NCBI GenBank assembly: GCA_020631135.1
Contig: JAHDHU010000017.1
Span: 15,503 to 47,972 of the forward strand
Direction of reading: 5' to 3'
Source: Saprospiraceae bacterium
GTDB taxonomy: Bacteria; Bacteroidota; Bacteroidia; Chitinophagales; Saprospiraceae
Length of the DNA: 32,470 nucleotides
Part shown: piece by piece, positions 25,668-32,470 of the stretch
Layout of the letters: every line of letters begins with the position of its first letter
Numbering within the stretch: the stretch's first letter is position 1
Position numbers and translations under genes: made by a program
Notes under the pieces: model-generated
What the model was told of the DNA's origin: nothing
The model's input: only the letters and a program-made list of their open reading frames with translations
Database searches by the model: none

Positions 25668-27857
25668 TTATTGTCCAATCAAAAAATTATTAACCCAGTA
25701 AGAGGTGGAATCGGCATTCGCCGAATGGCAAACCGTATCCATGGCATTGTGTAAAAGAAAATTATCGATTAGGAAAGATTGATTCATGCGATGCAATAAA
25801 ATCTCAAGACTATCAGATTCTTCTTTTATCTCAATTTGCATCTCAGCTCTTCTCCAATTTTTAATTAAATCTTTGGAAGAGGCAATGTCAAAATGTTGTT
25901 CGCCAACCTTATTTCCCTTGTCATCAAACTGAGTTGCTTTCATCCATGGAAGTCCATACTTTTTTGCTGTGGCTAATACATAGATCGACGCATTAATTTT
26001 ATTAGAACCAAAAACTTTAGTTTCCTTTAAACCTCCTTGACTAAAAAGTATTTCTACTTCACTTATATGCTTAGCGCCTGCACCTTCTAGTGATAGAGAA
26101 GATTCGTGGTTATTATATGCTTCAAAAAAATAAGATCCTGTACCAGCTTTGCATTTTGGTAGTTCCATCTGTTTTAAGTCACTTGGGTCTAAACGGTACA
26201 AGGCATATGACTTCTGATCCATTAACAATTCGGAAAGACCCATTAAATATTGCTCCCCTAAGGTCAACTTAGATTCTTTACCCAAGAGCAAAAGTATTGG
26301 TCTATGATCAAGCTTTTCGAGTAACTCCCTTTTGATCCATGGGTGAGAGGCCAATTGAATCGCTTGCCCGGCTTGAGTCAGTCCTATTCGCGAAAGCATG
26401 GCATTGATCATTGGTAGTCCAGTAGCCATAGATAATCTAGTAGCATTAAACTCTGTATTGTATGGAATCTTCAAATGAAATTTATCGTTCCATGCTTCCA
26501 TTGTAGGTAAGGCATATAAGGCTTGAAATTGATGTACATCAATTTGATTAGCTTCTAAGTCATTATTAATTTTCTTTAATTCTTTCGGGCTGTAAAGATT
26601 TCCATATTGTTTAAACTTGATCACATTTTTTAAATAGTTATAGTCTTCAATACCCCAAACCATTAAGGAAATAATCACAATTATTTTCCAGCTTTTTTGC
26701 TTTTTTGCACCACCTTCCCAAATGTGATTTAATGCCACTATACTGATCACAGAAAAGCAATAAAAAAATGGCCATGCAAAGCGACCCGATGCCTTAAACA
26801 TGGTAGCAGCTGGTATGGCTTCTGCCAATGGCTTTAGAGCCCCAGTCGCATAAATCAAAACAATTAAGGAAGAAATAAGCAATGGAGCAAGTGGACCATA
26901 TTTCTTAAAAAATCTGAACGGACGATTTCTCAATTTTGAAACAATTAAAGAAATAAATAGTCCCAGAACCATTATAGTATTGACCAATCCTAGCGCACAT
27001 GCATTTTCGATGTTTTTCTTAACTTCTCCAAATAGCCCACCTAATAAACTCGTAAACGGATAAAAAAGCCCTTTGAACCTAATTCGATTTGGATAATATC
27101 CCCATTGTATGGCAAGTCTATCCATCTCTGGGGAGGAGGTTTTCACCAAAACAAAAACCAACAAAAAAGGAATCAATACAAAAGGGAGCAAACCAAAAAT
27201 CACTTTGTCTTTATGAACCCAATAATCACTCAAAATGTAGAAAGTCGATAGCCCGACCGCCAAAACAAGCAAGTAGATATTATTTAGTCCAAAGAAAATC
27301 AAAAGGCTTGATAGTAATAGACCGTACTTCCAATGTGGTTTGTAGTGATAAGAAACCAAGGAATACAGCGCCCCAGAAAAGATTATGGGATATGCCAATC
27401 CAAAATGACCTGCTCTGAGTCTAAAAAGTTGAGGAGACAAAAAAACCACCAGAAGTGCCCCTACAATCGAAATCCACGAGTTAACACCTAATTTTCTAAA
27501 GGTTTTATGCATAAAAACGGTGGCCAAAACGATGCACAAATAATGAAAAGAATGAGCAATACCAACCACATTATCACGTAAAAAATCATTGGATGAAAAA
27601 ACGCTCAACAAGTAACTTATACTTGCTTGTGCATCCGTCATCAAAAGTGATTCGCCTATCGGGTAATTCATATTACTTAGCTGTAATCCCGATCCATACA
27701 AGCAATGATAGATCATGTTAAAGTAAATGATTGCTGCATCTCCTCCAAATGCGTATACATAATCGTTGGGACTGAAAAGTTTAGGTCCCAACATGATATA
27801 GAGCACCAAAATGGATAACAACGCAACAAGACCAGATGCTGAGCTAACTGACTTCAA
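25668..27857 (-). CDS. Large polytopic membrane protein, GT-C/YfhO-like
   Basis: 729 residues: about eleven transmembrane helices over the first 400 residues, then a soluble extracytoplasmic domain of about 330 residues with beta-strand character. The first loop carries an acidic motif (FGGDAAIIYFN) and YPIGESLL, in the position where GT-C glycosyltransferases keep catalytic acids. Assignment to a named family is not certain. The frame opens only after a TAA at 27867-27869 and contains no ATG before the first helix. The TTG at 27857 (LKSVSSASG read as MKSV) is therefore the likely start. The divergent neighbour is the frameshifted gene. Confidence 0.6.
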   Translation of the reverse strand: MKSVSSASGLVALLSILVLYIMLGPKLFSPNDYVYAFGGDAAIIYFNMIYHCLYGSGLQLSNMNYPIGESLLMTDAQASISYLLSVFSSNDFLRDNVVGIAHSFHYLCIVLATVFMHKTFRKLGVNSWISIVGALLVVFLSPQLFRLRAGHFGLAYPIIFSGALYSLVSYHYKPHWKYGLLLSSLLIFFGLNNIYLLVLAVGLSTFYILSDYWVHKDKVIFGLLPFVLIPFLLVFVLVKTSSPEMDRLAIQWGYYPNRIRFKGLFYPFTSLLGGLFGEVKKNIENACALGLVNTIMVLGLFISLIVSKLRNRPFRFFKKYGPLAPLLISSLIVLIYATGALKPLAEAIPAATMFKASGRFAWPFFYCFSVISIVALNHIWEGGAKKQKSWKIIVIISLMVWGIEDYNYLKNVIKFKQYGNLYSPKELKKINNDLEANQIDVHQFQALYALPTMEAWNDKFHLKIPYNTEFNATRLSMATGLPMINAMLSRIGLTQAGQAIQLASHPWIKRELLEKLDHRPILLLLGKESKLTLGEQYLMGLSELLMDQKSYALYRLDPSDLKQMELPKCKAGTGSYFFEAYNNHESSLSLEGAGAKHISEVEILFSQGGLKETKVFGSNKINASIYVLATAKKYGLPWMKATQFDDKGNKVGEQHFDIASSKDLIKNWRRAEMQIEIKEESDSLEILLHRMNQSFLIDNFLLHNAMDTVCHSANADSTSYWVNNFLIGQ

Positions 27858-27904
27858 TTCTATTTTTTAATTTGCAAGCAATATTAAGCATAGCCTTTTA
27901 GATA

Positions 27905-28403
27905 ATGAACATTCGCAACGCATTAAGTGAAGGACATAGTAAGGAGATAAGAGATCAAATCGTATTTTATGTTGGCCATGATCCTCAAAGAATGAAAGAA
28001 CTGATGGATTGTTTCTTTGATAAAAACATTCAACTTAATCAAAGATCATCTTGGCCATTAGGAATTATAGGTCGGAGAAAACCTCAACTATTAGAACCGT
28101 ACCACCAGCAACTCATGGATAATCTCGATCAACCTTTACATGATGCAGTTATCCGAAATACTGTGAGAATCTATGAAGATATTTTTATACCTGAATCGAT
28201 CGAAGGTGAATTATGTAGCAAATCCCAAAATGGCCATTGCAATACGTTCTTTTTCTTTAAGAATTCTAGAGAAATTGGTAGAAAGATTTCCAGAACTTAA
28301 AAATGAAGTGTACGACCTCATTGAAGAGCATATCCCTATGGGATCTTCAGGTTTTAGAAATCGAGCTAAGAAGATCTTGAAACGACTAAATAAATTCACT
28401 TAA
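27905..28403 (+). pseudogene. Helical-repeat protein gene broken by a frameshift
   Basis: Two frames read as one protein. From the ATG at 27905 the frame encodes about 103 residues ending near ESIEGELC, then drifts into low-quality sequence to a stop at 28300. From about 28215 the frame +1 of it encodes VANPKMAIAIRSFSLRILEKL...FRNRAKKILKRLNKF to the stop at 28403, a clear continuation with amphipathic helices. Joined, they make a roughly 165-residue all-helical protein of HEAT/ARM-like type seen in Bacteroidota. The function is unknown. The break lies at about 28210-28217 and could be a mutation, a sequencing error or, less likely, programmed frameshifting. The last 4 bases overlap the stop of the convergent FemAB-like gene. 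Confidence 0.75.
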
Positions 28404-29305
28404 GATTTGAAAAAGGCTATCCACTTTGGCAGCTGATTAATACTGAGATAAGCATAATTTTCGTCAATAGCTCCAAAACTGTGATAATATTTAGCGATAC
28501 CTTCCATGGAAGAACCCCCAAAATCAAAGACCTTAAACTTTTTTCTAAAAGATTGGATCGCTCTGTCATTCATGAAGGTATTGGCTCCATTATCTCGATT
28601 ACTAAAATCTGAGGAGCAAACTAATTCTGTCACTCTTTCACCATGCATAACGAAAAAAGCTCCTGCAACCAACTTGTGTTGAGCATCATAGATCGTCAAG
28701 ATTTTGCCTTTGTTGTTTTTCAAGCATGTGTTAATAAGCTTTTGGAGATTGGCGTAATCCTGATCTTTCACATTTTGCAACCGTACACCTACATTGTTTT
28801 TAAACAAATCTATGAGAATGTTTGCTTTATCGGACCAAAGCTCATAAAGTCCGAATTCTTTAGCCTTATTTAGTTCTCTTTTTCGATTGCGATTGTAAGC
28901 TTTTTTAATCAACTCGTAATCCTGGTTCAGCTCGATTATTTGGAGCCTTTTAATTTTTACATTCCCCGAATGGGATAAAAAATTATTGAATGGATTCGTC
29001 CTCAACTCAATCTTTTTATGATGCTTTATTAAGAAATCAACAAAATCATCTTCGACGACTTGATCCTTGGAATAGATACCCAGATGAATATGCCACAGAG
29101 GTGGAAAAGCATAGCTAACAAAATATTTTTTTCGAAAAGGTATCGGCATCACAGCCAAGTAATCGCCTAAAACTAATACGTCCCAATTGTGAACAATACA
29201 ATCTAAATACCAAGAATATCCGTAAATATTGGTTTGGATTGACTGTTCAATGCAATCGTCATATTTCTTAATATCTAACTGATCTCTTTTAACGTATCTA
29301 AGCAT
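28400..29305 (-). CDS. FemAB/GNAT-like acyltransferase
   Basis: A 301-residue cytoplasmic protein of the GNAT/FemAB type (Acetyltransf_6-like). It shows the tandem GNAT-like layout: NRKRELNKAKEFGLYELW (helix and strand) and GKILTIYDAQHKLVAGAFFVMHGERVTELVCSSD (core beta hairpin). The C-terminal motif is FDFGGSSMEGIAKYYHSFGA, which is typical of these proteins. Members add amino acids or acyl groups to peptidoglycan precursors or polysaccharides; the actual substrate is unknown. The ATG at 29305 is the natural start. It follows the HmuY-like gene after 214 bases, with a possible tiny ORF between them. Confidence 0.75.
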   Translation of the reverse strand: MLRYVKRDQLDIKKYDDCIEQSIQTNIYGYSWYLDCIVHNWDVLVLGDYLAVMPIPFRKKYFVSYAFPPLWHIHLGIYSKDQVVEDDFVDFLIKHHKKIELRTNPFNNFLSHSGNVKIKRLQIIELNQDYELIKKAYNRNRKRELNKAKEFGLYELWSDKANILIDLFKNNVGVRLQNVKDQDYANLQKLINTCLKNNKGKILTIYDAQHKLVAGAFFVMHGERVTELVCSSDFSNRDNGANTFMNDRAIQSFRKKFKVFDFGGSSMEGIAKYYHSFGAIDENYAYLSINQLPKWIAFFKS

Positions 29306-29361
29306 ATACGATCAATAAAGAATAAATATGAGACAATTATGTTGATAGCAAAAATTACAAG

Positions 29362-29377
29362 CCTAAGGAAGCTTAGG
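29362..29377 (-). terminator. Weak hairpin downstream of the HmuY-like gene
   Basis: CCTAAG/CTTAGG form a 6-bp stem around a 4-base loop. Read on the minus strand it is followed by GCTTGTAATTTTTG. It lies 143 bases after the stop of the HmuY-like gene and overlaps the end of the tiny ORF at 29363-29473. Confidence 0.35.
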
Positions 29378-29473
29378 ACTTTCGAAGCAAGTTATATTTT
29401 GTTCCAATTTAAGATCAGGCATAGGAGATGTTTGTGCTTCCAAGTTTAAAAAACTTAGAAGTACGATGGTCAT
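29363..29473 (-). CDS. Possible tiny secreted peptide or gene remnant
   Basis: A 36-codon frame from the ATG at 29473 encodes MTIVLLSFLNLEAQTSPMP, then DLKLEQNITCFESPKLP. Read further upstream without a stop, the frame adds a basic, then hydrophobic stretch (GESHKLIKVILLL), making a textbook signal peptide that ends LEAQ. A strong AGGAG sits ahead of it (minus strand, near 29512), but the base context has CATAAGCTG where an ATGAAGCTG start would be expected. It is therefore either a small secreted peptide with a non-ATG start or a degraded gene head. Too short for a confident call. Confidence 0.3.
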   Translation of the reverse strand: MTIVLLSFLNLEAQTSPMPDLKLEQNITCFESPKLP

Positions 29474-29519
29474 TAATAAAAGAATGACTTTAATCAGCTT
29501 ATGGCTTTCTCCTCTCAAA

Positions 29520-30791
29520 TTATTTGGCGACGATTATTGGCAATGAATGAACACTTCCTGAAGCTTCGATCACGAGATTGTATTGACCGTTTTTAAGGTT
29601 TATCGGCAATTGTTTATGTTTCAAACCAGGTTCAAAAGAATGCGAATAAGTATTTAATAAACTTCCATTCATGTCGAACAGGCTCAGTTTTGTATCCATT
29701 TTTTTGTCAATATCCAATAGCAGATTTATGTTATCCGTGCATGGATTAGGAAAAACTCTTGCAGAATTTAATCCATTGATTTGGATATCTTTAATCGGTG
29801 CAATAATTCTACATTCCCTTTTTATAGTTGTGGTTCCTGTAGAGGATCCTTCAAAATCTATAAACTCTAATTTACAGACGGTTTCATCTGCTTTGAGAAC
29901 AAAATAGACTAGATCGTCTTTCACTGTATAAGTGGCTGAATTAATGTCGACTTCTTTCCAATCAAATCCTATGATATCCAATTCATCTTCGTAATCCTCA
30001 TCATCTACATCATCAAATTCGAGGTTATTTGGATTTACGTCATCATACTGAGCAACTTTAACATCCAATCCAGACAAAACACCGGTGACAACATAATCTA
30101 AGAAATTGCCATTTCCATCATCTGTGTAAGTATTATATCTTGTAAATAGAAGATCCCACTCCATCGGTTCTATGTCCACGACTTCTTCATTTTGGATAGA
30201 ATAATAAGCCAAAACTCTATTTGGATGGTCCATTTTCGAGATGATCTGATTTACTTCATCACTACCGTCTAGGTTTGCATGTTTAAAAATCCACTCAAAA
30301 AGCAAAGACTCAATAAAAATTTTCTTCCATTCACCATTTCGGAGTTTAACAACGAAGACATATTTGCCTTCTACAGTAAAAATACCTGGATTGTATATGC
30401 CCCATCCAAAATCAAAGGCATTGGTAGGATCTTTAAGTGAGTTAAAAGCACCATTTTGCCAATCCACTTCAGGATTATATAATCTCGTCCAAGCCGCGGT
30501 ATCTATAACAATGCTTTGATCAAAATCCGTAAGACCTGTGAAATAAAGTTCTACTTGCTGTACATCTACTAGAGAAGCTCCTTCATTAACAAAAATACCA
30601 GCGTCTTGAACACCTTGAGTAGTAAAAGCAATATCCCAAACACCATGTTCAACAGAATTTAAGGTACCTTCCTCAGAGAGAGAATAATAGACTTGATGGG
30701 TATACTTTTCTTCATTCGTAATTTGATCAAATTGAGCATCTAACGTGAGACCTATTGAACAAATACAGAGAATGAGTAAAATTCTTGACAT
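29520..30791 (-). CDS. HmuY-like secreted protein with T9SS sorting domain
   Basis: A 423-residue exported protein: signal peptide (MSRILLILCICSIGLTLDAQ), then an HmuY-type region. It carries two similar elements, YYSLSEEGTLNSVEHGVWDIAFTT (about residues 35-58) and YYSIQNEEVVDIEPMEWDLLFTRY (about 196-219). Between them are GAFNSLKDP, DFGWGIYNP and FKHANLDGS. HmuY proteins bind haem outside the cell in Porphyromonas; whether this protein does is unknown, and I see no obvious pair of axial histidines. The C-terminus from VFPNPCTDNINL (about 346) is a type IX secretion sorting domain. No TonB-dependent receptor is adjacent. Confidence 0.8.
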   Translation of the reverse strand: MSRILLILCICSIGLTLDAQFDQITNEEKYTHQVYYSLSEEGTLNSVEHGVWDIAFTTQGVQDAGIFVNEGASLVDVQQVELYFTGLTDFDQSIVIDTAAWTRLYNPEVDWQNGAFNSLKDPTNAFDFGWGIYNPGIFTVEGKYVFVVKLRNGEWKKIFIESLLFEWIFKHANLDGSDEVNQIISKMDHPNRVLAYYSIQNEEVVDIEPMEWDLLFTRYNTYTDDGNGNFLDYVVTGVLSGLDVKVAQYDDVNPNNLEFDDVDDEDYEDELDIIGFDWKEVDINSATYTVKDDLVYFVLKADETVCKLEFIDFEGSSTGTTTIKRECRIIAPIKDIQINGLNSARVFPNPCTDNINLLLDIDKKMDTKLSLFDMNGSLLNTYSHSFEPGLKHKQLPINLKNGQYNLVIEASGSVHSLPIIVAK

Positions 30792-30936
30792 ATCAAAACA
30801 AATTAATGATGCTAAGTTATGCCATCAGGACTGTCAATTTCTATCACATTGGGACAATTGACCTACTCATGATACGTTATTTAAACTTTATGACATTAGC
30901 ATGATACAAGAAGCTCCGTTAAGTTAATTTAGAGCA

Positions 30937-30944
30937 TATTTTTG
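30937..30944 (+). promoter_or_regulatory. Bacteroidetes-type -7 element
   Basis: TATTTTTG fits TAnnTTTG and is followed by CAACACC. It lies 19 bases before the start of the EGF-like lipoprotein gene. The -33 element is not clear. Confidence 0.5.
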
Positions 30945-30963
30945 CAACACCTAAATAAAATTT

Positions 30964-31476
30964 ATGAAAAATTATAGTTTACTTTTTATCGCCTTTTTAA
31001 TGATCGGAATTATGTCCTGTAAAGATCCTTGTGAAGGCATCGTGAATGGAATCGAAATTGAAGGCGTGTGTGAATGCTTGGAAAATTATGAAGGAGAATT
31101 ATGTGATACAGAATCTCGTGAAAAATTTTATGGAGACTTTGAAGGAGTTCTATCAGGTTGTACAATAGATATTCCAGTATTAGGAGAGTATGAAATCCCT
31201 GATTTCCCTATTTCATTGTCTATTGCTGAAAATGCAGACGACATAGCCGTAGTGAATGCAACCGTTGGAATGAGCGAAGGTACAGCTACCATAGATGGTA
31301 GTGAAATGACTTTAGAGCCTACAACAATGGAAATTGAGGCTGGTCCAATCCCAGTTATTTTAACCCTTGCGGGAGTAGGAACTTTGTCATCTGACAACAA
31401 TCAGATTGATATGGCACTTGAAATTTCTGTATCAGGTGGTCAAAATACATGTCCAGTTTTGTTAAACAGAATCTAG
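30964..31476 (+). CDS. Lipoprotein with Cys-rich EGF-like head
   Basis: A 170-residue lipoprotein. The signal peptide (MKNYSLLFIAFLMIGIMSC) ends in lipobox Cys19. It is followed by a Cys-rich stretch CKDPCEGIVNGIEIEGVCECLENYEGELCD with EGF-like spacing (C-x3-C, then C-x-C, then C). The rest (FYGDFEGVLSGCTIDIPVLG...) is predicted to form a beta-barrel or sandwich domain with no recognised family. It is a single-gene unit, with a likely promoter upstream and a strong terminator 24 bases after the stop. Confidence 0.7.
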   Translation: MKNYSLLFIAFLMIGIMSCKDPCEGIVNGIEIEGVCECLENYEGELCDTESREKFYGDFEGVLSGCTIDIPVLGEYEIPDFPISLSIAENADDIAVVNATVGMSEGTATIDGSEMTLEPTTMEIEAGPIPVILTLAGVGTLSSDNNQIDMALEISVSGGQNTCPVLLNRI

Positions 31477-31499
31477 TTTAACATATGTTAAAATTGCAA

Positions 31500-31530
31500 G
31501 GCTATTGACATTTCGTCAATGGCCTTTTTT
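31500..31530 (+). terminator. Rho-independent terminator
   Basis: GGCTATTGAC (31500-31509) pairs with GTCAATGGCC (31515-31524) including one G-U pair, around a 5-base loop, and is followed by TTTTTT (31525-31530) and a further T-rich stretch. Confidence 0.88.
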
Positions 31531-31547
31531 ATTTTTTGTTCATTTGG

Positions 31548-31555
31548 TTAATTTG
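31548..31555 (+). promoter_or_regulatory. Possible -7 element of the final lipoprotein gene
   Basis: TTAATTTG followed by CACCC resembles the -7 box with downstream GCACC seen at the L31 and tRNA promoters, with one mismatch to TAnnTTTG. It would leave a leader of about 120 bases before the start codon at 31682, containing a small stem AAGCTC/GAGCTT (31564-31569, 31581-31586). Confidence 0.3.
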
Positions 31556-31681
31556 CACCCGACAAGCTCAACAAACCTTAGAGCTTAAGCAAATCTAGAA
31601 AAGACAACTCCAAAAGTATTATTGTAATTAGAAGATTGGAAAACTCCATATTGCATAAAACGAACGTATTAAGCTAAACTT

Positions 31682-32470
31682 ATGAATATAAAATATACCC
31701 TTATTGGTTTCAGTTTTTTAATGTTTATCGGGTGTACCGAAAACAATCCAAGCTCTTGGGAATTAGACAAAGCCTACGATCCTTTCTCAACTTCTATGAT
31801 TTTATCTAAAACCATGGTTCAGGAAGTTTTATTAGCAGCTTATCAAAATCCAGAATTAAATGGGTTAAATGAAGAGACAGTGACAACTAGAAATAATTGT
31901 CCTGATCAAAACGACCTAAATCCTGATGTATTTCCGAAAACCTTAATTTATGATTACGGCAGTGGATGTATCACCAGTGCGGGAAGTGACATGAGAGGAC
32001 AGATCGAAATCTTGCTAACAGATAAAATAGGCGTAGAAGGAATGGAAATCCATTTAAAGCCTCAAAACGATTTCTTTATTGACAACAACAAAATTTATCT
32101 ATCCACTGAGGAGTCGTTGATAAAAGCGACTTATGGACAAACTGAACAAGGTTTAGATAGTTACGATTTAGAAATCACTGGTCTAAAAGTACTCAATGAG
32201 AATAGCAGAACATATGAACTGACTCAAATGGATGGTGGCATTATAACTTTCGAAGATGTTGATAATAACAATGACCACAATGTAGATCTTGGACCAATAG
32301 TGTACAAAGACGATTTGGCTGTGATCAATTTTGATAATATGAGTTACCTGAATGGAGCAAATGAATTATTAACTGTTGTCGTTGATCATGAAATAAAATT
32401 TGATCTCTATTGCAATTGTCCTATAGCAGGAAAAGTTACCATCACTGATAGTGAATTTGAAACCCAAATT
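31682..32470 (+). CDS. Partial lipoprotein, cut by window end
   Basis: The frame is open from the ATG at 31682 to the last base, 263 codons, with no stop. The N-terminus MNIKYTLIGFSFLMFIGC is a lipoprotein signal with lipobox Cys18. The body contains LIYDYGSGCITSAGSDMRGQIEI, a pattern I know from Bacteroidota cell-surface lipoproteins (a Gly-x-Gly-Cys strand followed by an R-G-x-I-x-I strand). Later comes FDLYCNCPIAGKVTIT, similar in style. Also present is a short Asp/Asn-rich segment (DVDNNNDHNVD). Function unknown. It follows a terminator and so is probably a separate unit. Confidence 0.75.
   Translation, partial: MNIKYTLIGFSFLMFIGCTENNPSSWELDKAYDPFSTSMILSKTMVQEVLLAAYQNPELNGLNEETVTTRNNCPDQNDLNPDVFPKTLIYDYGSGCITSAGSDMRGQIEILLTDKIGVEGMEIHLKPQNDFFIDNNKIYLSTEESLIKATYGQTEQGLDSYDLEITGLKVLNENSRTYELTQMDGGIITFEDVDNNNDHNVDLGPIVYKDDLAVINFDNMSYLNGANELLTVVVDHEIKFDLYCNCPIAGKVTITDSEFETQI

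Overview
The window looks like an ordinary chromosomal stretch from an AT-rich member of the Bacteroidota, possibly Saprospiria/Chitinophagia-like (the class is inference). The phylum call rests on several signs. Two secreted proteins carry type IX secretion (T9SS) C-terminal sorting domains. Several genes belong to families typical of the phylum: the alternative GlmU-like nucleotidyltransferase, DUF5916, DUF4105, an HmuY-like secreted protein and cysteine-anchored lipoproteins. Promoters fit the Bacteroidetes -7 consensus TAnnTTTG, and the single tRNA has no encoded CCA. I see no prophage, transposase, CRISPR array or complete defence island.

Layout. 1-1000: a hairpin-rich non-coding leader, a DoxX-like membrane protein (-) and tRNA-Leu(GAG) (+). 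1026-2527 (-): the lipid-transport pair mlaE-mlaF with a 4-base overlap and no adjacent mlaD. 2619-5545 (+): an SDR oxidoreductase followed by a DUF5916 outer-membrane protein. 5564-9199 (-): fabG, an M43-like lipoprotein metalloprotease and a polytopic GT-C-like membrane protein, packed like an operon. 9284-13300 (+): acyl-CoA oxidase-like enzyme, a secreted TonB_C-domain protein and a protein resembling the 'polymorphic toxin type 23' family. 13306-14825 (-): an SH3b membrane protein and an SIS-type phosphoglucose/phosphomannose isomerase.

14892-20354 (+): YraN, ribosomal protein L31 type B with a clear promoter and terminator, GlmU-like enzyme, spermidine-synthase-like protein, a TPR membrane protein, two heptanucleotide tandem repeats, lipoprotein MsrA, a remnant of a Crp/Fnr regulator (on -), a secreted SH3b protein and a two-helix membrane protein. 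20372-23801 (-): DUF4105 protein and MetG. 23952-25664 (+): beta-helix T9SS cargo. 25668-27857 (-): large membrane protein. 27905-28403 (+): a helical-repeat gene broken by a frameshift. 28400-30791 (-): FemAB-like acyltransferase and an HmuY-like T9SS cargo protein, with a possible tiny secreted ORF between them. 30964-32470 (+): two lipoproteins, the second cut off by the window end.

The genes are mostly housekeeping and cell-envelope functions: lipid transport and fatty-acid metabolism, sugar-nucleotide supply, translation, envelope and secreted proteins. Nothing assembles convincingly into a new multi-gene system. The best second looks are the frameshifted gene, the TTCGCGAA-centred palindromes near gene ends, the heptamer arrays just upstream of msrA, the Crp/Fnr remnant, and the TonB_C / toxin-23-like pair.
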